This document shows, one piece after another, positions 42,692 through 51,356 of a stretch of DNA of 64,000 bases. The stretch spans positions 744,001 to 808,000 of the forward strand of contig CAVWMN010000003.1 in assembly GCA_963756115.1 (NCBI GenBank), given 5' to 3'. The notes beneath the pieces were generated by a model that ran no database searches, was not told the DNA's origin, and worked only from the letters and a program-made list of their open reading frames with translations. The DNA comes from JTS-RE37 sp963756115. GTDB taxonomy: Bacteria > Bacteroidota > Bacteroidia > Flavobacteriales > Flavobacteriaceae. Within the stretch, counting starts at the first letter, position 1; every line of letters starts with the position of its first letter. The position numbers were made by a program, and so were the translations under genes.

Positions 42692-44332
42692 TTACGATGA
42701 ACAATTACACAATTTAAGTTTTGTGCCTGGTTTTAGGTTATTACCACTAATACCGTTCCATTCTCGTAAATTTTCAATGGTAATTCCCGGATATTTCCGC
42801 GAAATCGTCCAAAGCGAATCCCCTGCCTTCACCGTATGGACTTTTGTTCCATCTGTTATGGTACCGCTTGTAGTGGTTCCCGTTGATTTGGACTGAACAG
42901 CTACAGCTTGTGTGACAGGTGTCCGGGGGAATATGGTCAGTCGCTGCCCGACCCTCAGGTTATTACTCCTGAGGCCATTCCATTGTTTGATCTGACTCAC
43001 CCTGACCCCATATCGGGATGCGATCCTGCCGAGGTAGTCCCCGCTTCGCACCTTGTAACGAATCCTGTCCTGCTCCCTGACCAGCTGTGGCAATGGGGAT
43101 TCCTTGCTTTTGAATTCCTGTTCCACATGTGCGTAGATGGCCTTTTCATTCGCAACAAACTTACCCAAATAGGCTTGAGGCAGTCGCAGCGGATAGGTTC
43201 TCCCGGTTACTTTAGGGATAATATTTAATTTGTATGAAGGGTTCAGGATAACCAACTCTTCCACACTAATCCCCAACAGTTCTGAAATCTGATCAAAGGT
43301 TATTAATTGTTTAATATGGATGGTATCGGTCTCAAAATAGGGCCTTTCTGCTTTTTTGGTGACAAGCCCATGTTCCTCAGCATATTCAAAGAGGTACATA
43401 GTAGCGAGGAAAGCCGGGACATACCCCGCGGTTTCCCGGGGCAGGTTGTTCCGGATATTCCAATAATTTTTATAGCCGCCTGACCGTCGGATAGCCTTAT
43501 TCACATTGCCTGGCCCTGAATTGTAGGCAGCCAGTGCCAGATCCCAATCCCCGAATATACCATACAATTTGGACAAGTACTGGCAGGCGGCTTTGGTGGA
43601 TTTTATAGGATCACTGCGTTCATCAACATAGCTGTTCACTTCCAGGTCAAACATTTTACCGGTACCATACATGAATTGCCAGAGGCCGGTGGCACCCACA
43701 CGGGACCGGGCCCTCGGATTCAGGGCTGACTCAACAATGGCCAGGTATTTTATTTCCAGGGGGATGTTGTAATTGGCCAGTTCCTGTTCAAAGAGCGGAA
43801 AGTAAAACTGGCTCGCCATAAGCATCCGTTCCATCAGGTCTTTTTTCCGACTCAGGAAGGATTTAATTACATTTTCAAGCGAAGGATTATAGGCTATATT
43901 GAGGGGCGATTTTTCATTCATCAATTCCAGCCGCTGTTTGAGCACGGCTGAATCCAGGCTGATCAGTTCAACACGGGACGTGTCAATATCAGTTATTTCC
44001 GTGTACATCTCATCGGAGAGGGCATTGGTTTCCCGAAGCTCTTTCATCCAAATGCTATCAAAGCGAGCTGCCTCCGCATGGTCAGCTAAATTGAAGCCCG
44101 TGGTTCTCTTTTGAAGCGACAGTGGGTTATCTGTCAGGGTTGCCGAGCCGGATTCCATCTCCTCCATCTGTTCGAGGCCTTTCATGTCGAGTTCCGTGCT
44201 GTCTGTCAACTGATTTCCGGTACCTGGGAGATCTTGCTTTTTCAAAAAGATCAGATCCCTGTGTTGAGCCGCAACAGGCAGCGTCAGGAGTATTAGAAAG
44301 AATGGCAAAATTAACTTGGCGATCGTGGTCAT
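42692..44332 (-). CDS. Membrane-associated lytic transglycosylase with two LysM domains (MltD-like)
   Basis: A 546-residue periplasmic enzyme that cleaves peptidoglycan glycan strands. After a signal peptide and a spacer, the SLT domain contains the catalytic glutamate in AIVESALNPRARSRVGATG, then GLWQFMYGTG and ALAAYNSGPGNV. Two LysM repeats follow (starting at RYKVRSGDYLGRIA and HTVKAGDSLWTIS) for glycan binding. It is the first gene of a unit with the DUF4837 lipoprotein. Confidence 0.94.
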   Translation of the reverse strand: MTTIAKLILPFFLILLTLPVAAQHRDLIFLKKQDLPGTGNQLTDSTELDMKGLEQMEEMESGSATLTDNPLSLQKRTTGFNLADHAEAARFDSIWMKELRETNALSDEMYTEITDIDTSRVELISLDSAVLKQRLELMNEKSPLNIAYNPSLENVIKSFLSRKKDLMERMLMASQFYFPLFEQELANYNIPLEIKYLAIVESALNPRARSRVGATGLWQFMYGTGKMFDLEVNSYVDERSDPIKSTKAACQYLSKLYGIFGDWDLALAAYNSGPGNVNKAIRRSGGYKNYWNIRNNLPRETAGYVPAFLATMYLFEYAEEHGLVTKKAERPYFETDTIHIKQLITFDQISELLGISVEELVILNPSYKLNIIPKVTGRTYPLRLPQAYLGKFVANEKAIYAHVEQEFKSKESPLPQLVREQDRIRYKVRSGDYLGRIASRYGVRVSQIKQWNGLRSNNLRVGQRLTIFPRTPVTQAVAVQSKSTGTTTSGTITDGTKVHTVKAGDSLWTISRKYPGITIENLREWNGISGNNLKPGTKLKLCNCSS

Positions 44333-44446
44333 ACTACTTGGCTTAGGAGGTGGGGACTAGCGAAAATCGGTTTTTTTTATGTAACAATAAAATATTAACT
44401 CTGAAACTATCAAAATTTAAGAAAGTCCCTTAAACCGATAACGCCT

Positions 44447-45640
44447 TTAGGCATCTAATATTGCCGCAATTCCAGGGAGGCTTTTACCTTCCAGGCTTTC
44501 AAGCATGGCGCCTCCGCCGGTGGATACATAACTTACTTTATCCTCCAGGCCAAACTGCTTCACTGCGGCCACAGAATCTCCCCCGCCTACCAGCGAAAAA
44601 GCGCCTTTTTTGGTGGCTTCCACAATATAATTCCCCAGGGCAATGGTCCCTTTGGCAAAATTCGGCATCTCAAAGACACCGATGGGCCCATTCCATAAAA
44701 TTGTTTTGGAATCCAGGATAATGTGCCTGAATTCTTTCAGTGTTTCAGGGCCGGCATCCAGGCCCTGCCACCCATCGGGGATCTGGTCAACAGGCATTGT
44801 TTTGGTTTTCGCGTCATTGCTGAATGAGTCTGCGGCAACCACATCTACGGGCAGATGCACGGTTACCCCCTTTTCAGCTGCTTTTTTGAGAATGGAAAGC
44901 GCCAGGTCTGTCTTGTCGTTTTCGCAAATGGAATCACCAATTTTGCCGCCCTGCGCTTTCACAAAGGTATAGGTCATTCCGCCGCCGATAATGAGGTGGT
45001 CCACTTTGTCCAGGATATTCTCTATGATCGTGATCTTGGAGGATACCTTGGCGCCCCCTAAAATTGCGGTGACCGGTTTTTCTCCCGTCTGCATCACCTT
45101 TTCTATTGCTTTTATCTCTTTGGCCATCAGGTACCCAAAACATTTTTTATCAGGGAAAAACCGGGCTATAATGGTAGTAGAAGCATGTGCACGGTGTGCG
45201 GTCCCGAAAGCATCGTTGACATATATTTCACCTAATTTAGCAAGTCGGGAAGCGAAATCCGGATCTCCATTTTCTTCTTCCTTATGAAACCGAAGGTTCT
45301 CGAGCAGCAGCACTTCCCCGTCCTGCAAGGCCGCAACAGACTTCGCGACTTTTTCCCCGACACAGTCGTTCACGAATTGTACCGGGAGACCCAGGATCTC
45401 TGAAACCTTCTCCCGAATATGGCTTAAGGAAAGATCCTGGTCCGGTTTTCCATCCGGGCGTCCCAGATGACTCATTAAAATAGCAGCCCCCCCTTCCTTC
45501 ACAATCTTCAGGATAGTGGGTTTGGCAGATTCGATCCTGTTGACATCCGTTACCTTAAAATCAGCATCCAGTGGTACATTGAAATCCACCCGCAGCAGGG
45601 CTTTCTTACCTTTAAAATTAAAATCGTCGATTGTTTTCAT
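44447..45640 (-). CDS. pgk: Phosphoglycerate kinase
   Basis: Glycolytic enzyme of 397 residues transferring phosphate between 1,3-bisphosphoglycerate and ADP. Motifs include ALLRVDFNVPL at the N-terminus, MSHLGRPDGK, ILWNGPIGVFE and the nucleotide-binding LVGGGDSVAAV. I start at 45640 (MKTIDDFNFKGK), which gives the standard length; the open frame extends 19 codons further upstream without similarity. Divergent from holB. Confidence 0.97.
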   Translation of the reverse strand: MKTIDDFNFKGKKALLRVDFNVPLDADFKVTDVNRIESAKPTILKIVKEGGAAILMSHLGRPDGKPDQDLSLSHIREKVSEILGLPVQFVNDCVGEKVAKSVAALQDGEVLLLENLRFHKEEENGDPDFASRLAKLGEIYVNDAFGTAHRAHASTTIIARFFPDKKCFGYLMAKEIKAIEKVMQTGEKPVTAILGGAKVSSKITIIENILDKVDHLIIGGGMTYTFVKAQGGKIGDSICENDKTDLALSILKKAAEKGVTVHLPVDVVAADSFSNDAKTKTMPVDQIPDGWQGLDAGPETLKEFRHIILDSKTILWNGPIGVFEMPNFAKGTIALGNYIVEATKKGAFSLVGGGDSVAAVKQFGLEDKVSYVSTGGGAMLESLEGKSLPGIAAILDA

Positions 45641-45701
45641 GGTCTTTGTAATTTTCAAAGGGTTAAATGTACAGATTATAGGGACGTGAGTCCGCATAAA
45701 A

Positions 45702-45733
45702 TTGAAGGGGGAAAGTCAAAAACAGTATATTTG
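45702..45733 (+). promoter_or_regulatory. Bacteroidota-type promoter of holB, predicting a leaderless mRNA
   Basis: TTG (45702-45704), 21-base spacer and TATATTTG (45726-45733) match TTTG-N19-21-TAnnTTTG. The expected transcription start coincides with the holB ATG at 45739 or 45742, so the mRNA would have no leader. Confidence 0.6.
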
Positions 45734-45738
45734 GCTTT

Positions 45739-46890
45739 ATGATGTTCCAGGATATACTAGGGCTCTCCCATATTAAAAAGCATCTTACCCTGAGCGCGGA
45801 TGCCGGCCGCATTCCGCATGCCCAATTGTTCGTGGGGCCAGAAGGATCCGGTACGCTGGCAGCTGCGTTGGCTTATGCCCGCTATGTGCTCTGTGGCAAC
45901 AGGGAGGGAGAAAACGACGGGGAGGATGCCGCCTGCAACGCCAAATGCCAAACCCTCTCCCACCCGGACCTTCATTTTACGTTTCCGGTGGCAAATACCG
46001 AGAAAGTAAAAAACCATGCCGTTAGCAACAACTTTATAGGTGAATGGCGGCAATTTGTAAAGGAACAGTGCTATGGCAACCTCTTTGATTGGTACCGGCT
46101 GATTGGGATCGAAAACAAACAAGGTCAGATAGGGGTTGAAGAGGCTCAGGAGATTGTAAAAAAACTGGCCTTAAAGTCCTATGAAGGCGGTTATAAATTC
46201 ATGATTATCTGGATGGCCGAAAAAATGAATGTTGCTGCTTCCAATAAGTTGCTTAAACTGATCGAGGAACCGCCGGATAAAACCGTTTTTATCCTGATTG
46301 CAGAAGATGCCGAATCAATCCTGCAGACTATCCGATCGCGGTGCCAGATATTGAAGTTTCCTCCATTGGCTGAAGAAGCCATTGCCATGGGGCTGTCCGG
46401 AAAAGGCATTTCCAGGGAGGAAGCGCTCCGGCTGGCGCACGAAGCCAACGGCAACTTTAATAAAGCACTGGATTTGCTGAACAAGGATTCCGAGGAACTC
46501 GTATTTGAAAATTGGTTTGTACAATGGGTCCGGAGTGCTTTTAAGGCACGGGGCAATAAAGGGGCAGTACACGAATTGATCCTGTGGAGTGAGGAAATTG
46601 CACGGACTGGCAGGGAAACCCAAAAGAATTTCTTACATTATTGCCTTTCAGTTATGCGGCAGGCGATGCTTATGAATTACAACATACCGGAACTCGCTTA
46701 TATGAAGATCCATATGAAATCGTTCCAGCTTGAAAAATTTGCTCCGTTTGTGCACGAAAACAATGTTGAAGCAATTGTAACTGAATTGGAAACCGCCATA
46801 TACCATATTGAACGCAATGGGAATTCCAAACTGATCCTGACGGATCTCTCTATAAAATTCACCCGGTTACTGCATAAAAAAGCTGCTTGA
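45739..46890 (+). CDS. holB: DNA polymerase III subunit delta'
   Basis: Clamp-loader subunit of 383 residues. The N-terminal part MFQDILGLSHIKKHL and PHAQLFVGPEGSGTLAAALA resembles a P-loop in which the lysine is replaced, as expected for delta', which does not hydrolyse ATP. Cysteines in YVLCGN and ACNAKCQ belong to the zinc-binding insert. KLLKLIEEPPDKTVFIL and IRSRCQILKF are conserved clamp-loader motifs. Either of two adjacent ATGs may be used. Confidence 0.92.
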   Translation: MMFQDILGLSHIKKHLTLSADAGRIPHAQLFVGPEGSGTLAAALAYARYVLCGNREGENDGEDAACNAKCQTLSHPDLHFTFPVANTEKVKNHAVSNNFIGEWRQFVKEQCYGNLFDWYRLIGIENKQGQIGVEEAQEIVKKLALKSYEGGYKFMIIWMAEKMNVAASNKLLKLIEEPPDKTVFILIAEDAESILQTIRSRCQILKFPPLAEEAIAMGLSGKGISREEALRLAHEANGNFNKALDLLNKDSEELVFENWFVQWVRSAFKARGNKGAVHELILWSEEIARTGRETQKNFLHYCLSVMRQAMLMNYNIPELAYMKIHMKSFQLEKFAPFVHENNVEAIVTELETAIYHIERNGNSKLILTDLSIKFTRLLHKKAA

Positions 46891-46923
46891 CAGTTGGCTG
46901 AACCATCCTAACAAAAATTAAAT

Positions 46924-47328
46924 ATGGATTCTCTTATTGCCCATGCTACCGAAATATTGATCCTGCTATTCCTGATCATAACTTTTTTACAAAGCGGGAT
47001 AGACAAGGTGTTCGACTGGACAGGGAACCTCAACTGGCTGAAAGGGCATTTTGCAGATACGCCACTTCATGCTATAGTGCCCGTGCTCCTGAGCGTTTTA
47101 TTGCTGGTAGAAATGTCGGCTGGCGTTTTATGTGCATTGGGAATTTACCAGCTGGTGATCATCGGAAAATCTACCCTGGCACTCTATGGAGCCATTGTAT
47201 CCTGCGCAGCACTCCTGATGTTGCTGTTCGGGCAACGCCTTGCGAAGGATTATGACGGGGCAAAGACCGTCGCGGTCTATTTTATCCCGGCCGTGTTCCT
47301 GGTTTTTTTGCTGCAGTCCCAGCTATAG
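46924..47328 (+). CDS. DoxX-like membrane protein
   Basis: A 134-residue protein with four predicted transmembrane helices, matching the DoxX-like superfamily. Landmarks are the FLQSGIDKVFDWTGN segment after the first helix and the GQRLAKDYDGAKTV segment between the last two. It follows holB by 33 bases in the same direction and may be co-transcribed. Members are linked to redox or stress functions, but the role here is unknown. Confidence 0.78.
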   Translation: MDSLIAHATEILILLFLIITFLQSGIDKVFDWTGNLNWLKGHFADTPLHAIVPVLLSVLLLVEMSAGVLCALGIYQLVIIGKSTLALYGAIVSCAALLMLLFGQRLAKDYDGAKTVAVYFIPAVFLVFLLQSQL

Positions 47329-47381
47329 AAAACTAATCCCGGCTTTTCCTTACCAAGCCGGTCGCTACCGGGATCCTTACG

Positions 47382-47888
47382 CTACTTCGTATAATTCTTA
47401 TTGAGAATGGCCACCAGTTCTTCAGTTAGGTCCTGGGTTTCATTCCCGTAAAGGACACTTCCGCCTTCGCCGCCTCCCAGGATAAAGGTATAGCCATTGG
47501 ATTCCCCATAATCCTTGATCTCTTTTTTGATCCGGGAGACCAGGCTATCCATTGCGACCTGACCTTCCGACTGTAGTTTCTGTTCTTCCTGCTGCAATTG
47601 CTGGCCGATGAACTGCCCTTTTTGTTGCAGTACGCCCTGTTCCTCCTGTGCCTTTTTCTGTGCCATCCCCTGCGCCTTGGACTGAAAAGCCTGAACCTCT
47701 ATCTGGAAAGCCTGGGAAATACTGTCCCGTCTTTTATTGAAAGCGGCAGTCTTACCCTTGTAACCGGATTCGAAATCAATTTTTCCCTGGTATTTTTCCA
47801 TCAGCCTTACATTGTCTACGAACCCGATCTTGTCTTGCTGGCAGGCCCCAAGCCCTAAAAGGACAAGGGCTACAATTACTTTTTTCAT
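47382..47888 (-). CDS. OmpH/Skp-like lipoprotein
   Basis: A 168-residue periplasmic protein with a signal ending in the lipobox-like LGAC (cysteine at about residue 16), followed by IGFVDNVRLMEKYQG, a long Gln/Lys-rich coiled coil, and a C-terminal beta segment (YTFILGGGEGGSVLYG). This is the layout of the Skp/OmpH chaperone family that holds outer-membrane proteins in the periplasm. The lipid anchor is a variation on the soluble E. coli form. Convergent with the DoxX-like gene. Confidence 0.88.
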   Translation of the reverse strand: MKKVIVALVLLGLGACQQDKIGFVDNVRLMEKYQGKIDFESGYKGKTAAFNKRRDSISQAFQIEVQAFQSKAQGMAQKKAQEEQGVLQQKGQFIGQQLQQEEQKLQSEGQVAMDSLVSRIKKEIKDYGESNGYTFILGGGEGGSVLYGNETQDLTEELVAILNKNYTK

Positions 47889-47907
47889 TTTTTTCTTTTT
47901 AGTGGCG

Positions 47908-47915
47908 CAAAAATA
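47908..47915 (-). promoter_or_regulatory. -7 promoter element of the OmpH-like gene
   Basis: TATTTTTG on the minus strand fits TAnnTTTG, 20 bases before the ATG at 47888. Confidence 0.4.
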
Positions 47916-48129
47916 GCAAAGCTTTTATAAAGTCGGGATATAAATCTGCTATTTCCCCAATTGAGGCGTACACCTTTGATATGCATTGAAATAGAGTCAA
48001 TCTATTGGAATTTTTGATGGCATTGATATAGACTATGAGAAATGAAGTCCTGAAAATGGCCTTCCTGCCATTATAATTTATCCTTGATATATATTACCGG
48101 CATCAGGGCCAAACGTGGCGTACAAACGC

Positions 48130-48969
48130 TTAAATTGATTTTTCTGCCCTCTGGAGGATGTAGGTATGGGAAGAATATTCCCCTGTATGCCATGCTTTGA
48201 TATTGGATTGCAATCCTCTATAAAAGGCCCGGATAAAGGGAATGCTTCCGGATCTGTATTTTTCAGAAAGCAGGGAAACATAAAAAGCATCAAAGATCAA
48301 CGGATGGGTCCGGATGATTTCCAGGCCCTGTCTGTGAAAAAGGGCCTTGATTGTCGTGCGGGAAAAATGCCACAGGTGTCGGGGAACATCATAGCCCGCC
48401 CAAAAGGGTCCATAATATTGTGCATCATATGATTTGAAATTGGGGACTGCAATCAGGAGGGTGCCCCCCGGGGCCAGCAGGGATGAAAGCTGCTCAATGT
48501 GCGTTTCCAGGTTAGGCAGGTGTTCCAATACATGCCACAGGGTAATAACTTCATACACCCCTGTTGCCTGATGGGGTATCGTATCATAAACAGTCAATCC
48601 CTTTTTCTCTGCCTTGAGACGGGCTTTTGCATGGGGCTCCATCCCTGTAGCATTCCATCCTCCATTTTGTGCAAAAAGCAAAAAATCCCCGGTTCCTGTA
48701 CCAATATCCAGCAAAGTCCGAGCATCCCCTGCATAACGGTTGAGCTGCTTAACTTTCCTGCGCAAACTGAATTTTTTAATGATTCCATACAGCCATTCGG
48801 TAAGGGTACGTTTGGAATCGGTATGGGAAATATACGCATCACTCTCGTAATATTTGGTTAGATCAGCCGGTTGTGGTTTTGTAATCAACATATCCAGTCG
48901 CGTGTCATGAACCAGTTCGAACTCTTCACCGGTCACCGCGAAATCTTTGGTCTTCAAATAAAAACTCAT
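48130..48969 (-). CDS. Class I SAM-dependent methyltransferase
   Basis: A 279-residue enzyme. The SAM-binding core starts with LLDIGTGTGDFLLFAQ, continues with TGMEPHAKARLKAEK and has VITLWHVLEHLPNLETHI as motif III, a type 11/12 methyltransferase. The N-terminal about 75 residues carry a flavobacterial extension (ELVHDTRLDMLITKPQP). I start at 48969 (MSFYLKTKDFAV); the open frame reaches to 49020. The substrate is unknown. It lies downstream of mnmG, separated by a parS-like palindrome. Confidence 0.85.
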   Translation of the reverse strand: MSFYLKTKDFAVTGEEFELVHDTRLDMLITKPQPADLTKYYESDAYISHTDSKRTLTEWLYGIIKKFSLRRKVKQLNRYAGDARTLLDIGTGTGDFLLFAQNGGWNATGMEPHAKARLKAEKKGLTVYDTIPHQATGVYEVITLWHVLEHLPNLETHIEQLSSLLAPGGTLLIAVPNFKSYDAQYYGPFWAGYDVPRHLWHFSRTTIKALFHRQGLEIIRTHPLIFDAFYVSLLSEKYRSGSIPFIRAFYRGLQSNIKAWHTGEYSSHTYILQRAEKSI

Positions 48970-49037
48970 TAGCCTAGTGAATGCATTAATAAAAAGTATG
49001 GTGCACGAAACGCGCTGCAACGCTTTTAGGGCGTGGA

Positions 49038-49053
49038 AGTTCCACGTGGAACT
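49038..49053. other. parS-like site (ParB-binding palindrome), downstream of mnmG
   Basis: A perfect 16-base palindrome AGTTCCACGTGGAACT. Its 14-base core GTTCCACGTGGAAC is identical to that of the known parS variant TGTTCCACGTGGAACA; only the outermost pair differs. It is embedded in a longer near-palindrome (49031-49059, GCGTGG and CCACGC arms). It lies between the mnmG stop and the methyltransferase gene. Confidence 0.75.
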
Positions 49054-49059
49054 CCACGC

Positions 49060-50928
49060 CTAACGACCCATATAAACCAACAAAACGCTGATGTCACTGG
49101 GGGAAACCCCACTGATGCGTGAGGCCTGTGAAATGGTCACCGGGCGAATAGCCTGTAATTTTTCGCGGGCTTCAAAAGAAAGTGATTTTAACTTAGTATA
49201 ATCAAAATCCTGCGGGATGCTGATGTTCTCCAGGCGCTGTAACTTATCCGCATTGTTCTTCTCCTTGGCAATATAGCCTGAATACTTAACCTGGATTTCA
49301 GCCTGTTCCATTACTTCCCTGTCCAGATTATTCGTGTGAACAAACTCAGCAACTTCCTCCAGGTGCAACATATGATCCATGGTAACCCCCGGGCGGGAAA
49401 AGATCTTAAACATCTTATCAGCCTGTTTCACCGGGGCTGATTGAACTTCTTCCAGTATAACATTGGCCTTTATTGGATCATAACTTGTATCCTTAAAAAA
49501 AGAAACAAAAGCGGTGGATTGCCGCTCTTTCTGCTCCATCCTGCGCAACCGGTCCTCCCCGGCCAAACCAAGGGCATATCCCTTTGGGGTAAGTCGCAGG
49601 TCTGCATTATCCTGCCGCAAAAGCGTCCGGTATTCAGCACGGGATGTAAACATCCGGTAAGGCTCCTCAGTTCCTTTTGTGATTAAATCATCGATCAATA
49701 CTCCAATATATGCCTCATCCCTTTTTAATATAAAAGGAGGTAATTCATTTATCTTAAGGTGGGCATTGATCCCGGCCATCAATCCCTGGGAAGCAGCTTC
49801 TTCATACCCGGTTGTACCATTGATCTGCCCTGCGAAATAAAGATTTTCCAGGATTTTGGTTTCCAGGCTATGCTTTAACTGGGTGGGTGGGAAATAATCG
49901 TATTCAATTGCGTAACCCGGCCTGAAGAATTTAACCTTTTCAAAACCCTTTACGGTGCGCAAGGCTCTATACTGTACATCCTCCGGCAGGGAAGTGGAAA
50001 ATCCATTAACATAGACTTCAACCGTATGCCATCCTTCCGGCTCCACAAATAACTGGTGGCTGTCCTTGTCCGCAAACCGGTTGATCTTATCTTCAATCGA
50101 TGGGCAATAGCGCGGACCAATGCTTTTAATCCTGCCATTAAACATGGGAGAGCGGTCAAAACCTTCCCGCAATTTCTCATGAACTTCCGAGCTTGTATGG
50201 GTCATATGACAGTCCCGCTGCTCTGTAAGCACCGGCGTATCCAGGTATGAAAACTTTTCGGGCACAACATCTCCCGGCTGGGGAATCATTACGGAATAAT
50301 CCAATGACCGGCCATCCACCCGTGGGGGGGTACCGGTTTTCATTCTGCCGCTCTCAAATCCAAATTCCCGTAACTGTTCCGTAATTCCGGTTGCCGCTTT
50401 TTCCCCTGCACGGCCTCCGCCGAACTGCTTGTCACCGATATGGATGAGACCGTTTAGGAAGGTTCCATTTGTAAGCACAACGGCTTTTGCACTAATTCTC
50501 AGCCCCAGGGAAGTCTCAACCCCAACCACCTGATTTTTCTCAACCAGGAGCCCCTTCACCATATCCTGATAAAAATCCACATTGGGGGTTGCTTCCAGCG
50601 CCAGGCGCCATTCCTCCGCGAAGCGCATCCGGTCATTTTGAGCGCGGGGGCTCCACATAGCAGGGCCTTTTGATTTGTTCAACATTTTAAACTGTATGGC
50701 CGACTTGTCCGTGACAATTCCGCTATAGCCTCCCAGGGCATCAATCTCCCGTACGATCTGGCCTTTAGCAATGCCACCCATCGCCGGATTGCACGACATT
50801 TGACCTATGGTCTGCAAATTCATCGTAACCAAAAGGGTAGCGGAGCCCATATTAGCGCTGGCAGCTGCCGCTTCAGCCCCAGCATGTCCTCCACCGACTA
50901 CAATAACATCATATGACTTTCCAAACAT
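49060..50928 (-). CDS. mnmG: tRNA uridine-5-carboxymethylaminomethyl(34) synthesis enzyme MnmG (GidA)
   Basis: FAD-dependent enzyme of 622 residues that, with MnmE, modifies U34 in the wobble position of several tRNAs. The FAD-binding motif VVGGGHAGAEAAAASANMG is near the N-terminus, followed by CNPAMGGIAKGQIVREIDALGG and FNGRIKSIGPRYCPSIEDK. The C-terminal helical domain ends normally. It is flanked on both sides by parS-like palindromes; mnmG lies near the replication origin and par genes in many bacteria. Confidence 0.97.
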   Translation of the reverse strand: MFGKSYDVIVVGGGHAGAEAAAASANMGSATLLVTMNLQTIGQMSCNPAMGGIAKGQIVREIDALGGYSGIVTDKSAIQFKMLNKSKGPAMWSPRAQNDRMRFAEEWRLALEATPNVDFYQDMVKGLLVEKNQVVGVETSLGLRISAKAVVLTNGTFLNGLIHIGDKQFGGGRAGEKAATGITEQLREFGFESGRMKTGTPPRVDGRSLDYSVMIPQPGDVVPEKFSYLDTPVLTEQRDCHMTHTSSEVHEKLREGFDRSPMFNGRIKSIGPRYCPSIEDKINRFADKDSHQLFVEPEGWHTVEVYVNGFSTSLPEDVQYRALRTVKGFEKVKFFRPGYAIEYDYFPPTQLKHSLETKILENLYFAGQINGTTGYEEAASQGLMAGINAHLKINELPPFILKRDEAYIGVLIDDLITKGTEEPYRMFTSRAEYRTLLRQDNADLRLTPKGYALGLAGEDRLRRMEQKERQSTAFVSFFKDTSYDPIKANVILEEVQSAPVKQADKMFKIFSRPGVTMDHMLHLEEVAEFVHTNNLDREVMEQAEIQVKYSGYIAKEKNNADKLQRLENISIPQDFDYTKLKSLSFEAREKLQAIRPVTISQASRISGVSPSDISVLLVYMGR

Positions 50929-50936
50929 AGTTTCCT

Positions 50937-51356
50937 CTATTGTTCCACGTGGAACATCATCATTTTATTTTTTTCCAGTTCGCGCATCGCTTGTTGTTGT
51001 GCAGCGAACTTGTCTTCATACCCCAGCATATGCAGGATGCCATGGACCATTACCCTTCTTAATTCTTCCATAAAATCCACGTCAAACTCCGCTGCATTCT
51101 CCCGGACCCGGTCCACTGAAATATAGATTTCCCCCCCAAGCAAGCTTCCTTCTGAAGCATCGAAAGTCAGGATATCGGTATACGTATCATGGTCCAGAAA
51201 GCGGCGGTTGAGGTTAAACAGGTATTCATCTGAGCAAAATATATAATCCACCTGCCGGCATAAAGCCTTCTCACTCTGGATTACCCTACTTATCCAATCG
51301 GCATAGTAGTTTTCATTGTCCAGCTCAAATTCCACCTCATAGTGGAAGTCAATCAT
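50937..51356 (-). CDS. ybeY: Endoribonuclease YbeY (rRNA maturation)
   Basis: A 139-residue metal-dependent RNase that matures 16S rRNA ends. It has NRRFLDHDTYTDILTFDAS, GEIYISVDRVRENA and the zinc motif VHGILHMLGYED. The first two histidines are present; where most bacteria have a third (GYDH) this protein has an acidic residue. The coding frame overlaps the DUF4175 stop by eight bases. Its last six codons (M-F-H-V-E-Q) contain a perfect parS-like palindrome. Confidence 0.93.
   Translation of the reverse strand: MIDFHYEVEFELDNENYYADWISRVIQSEKALCRQVDYIFCSDEYLFNLNRRFLDHDTYTDILTFDASEGSLLGGEIYISVDRVRENAAEFDVDFMEELRRVMVHGILHMLGYEDKFAAQQQAMRELEKNKMMMFHVEQ
50941..50956. other. parS site (ParB-binding palindrome) inside the 3' end of ybeY
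   Basis: TGTTCCACGTGGAACA, a perfect 16-base palindrome identical to the parS form known from Pseudomonas and differing from the Bacillus consensus at one symmetric pair. It overlaps the final codons of ybeY and lies 12 bases from the mnmG start codon. Confidence 0.85.

Noticed and set aside
45790..45920. Defective Walker A of HolB as a sign of a pseudogene
   Set aside because: Loss of the P-loop lysine is normal for delta' subunits, which do not bind ATP productively.
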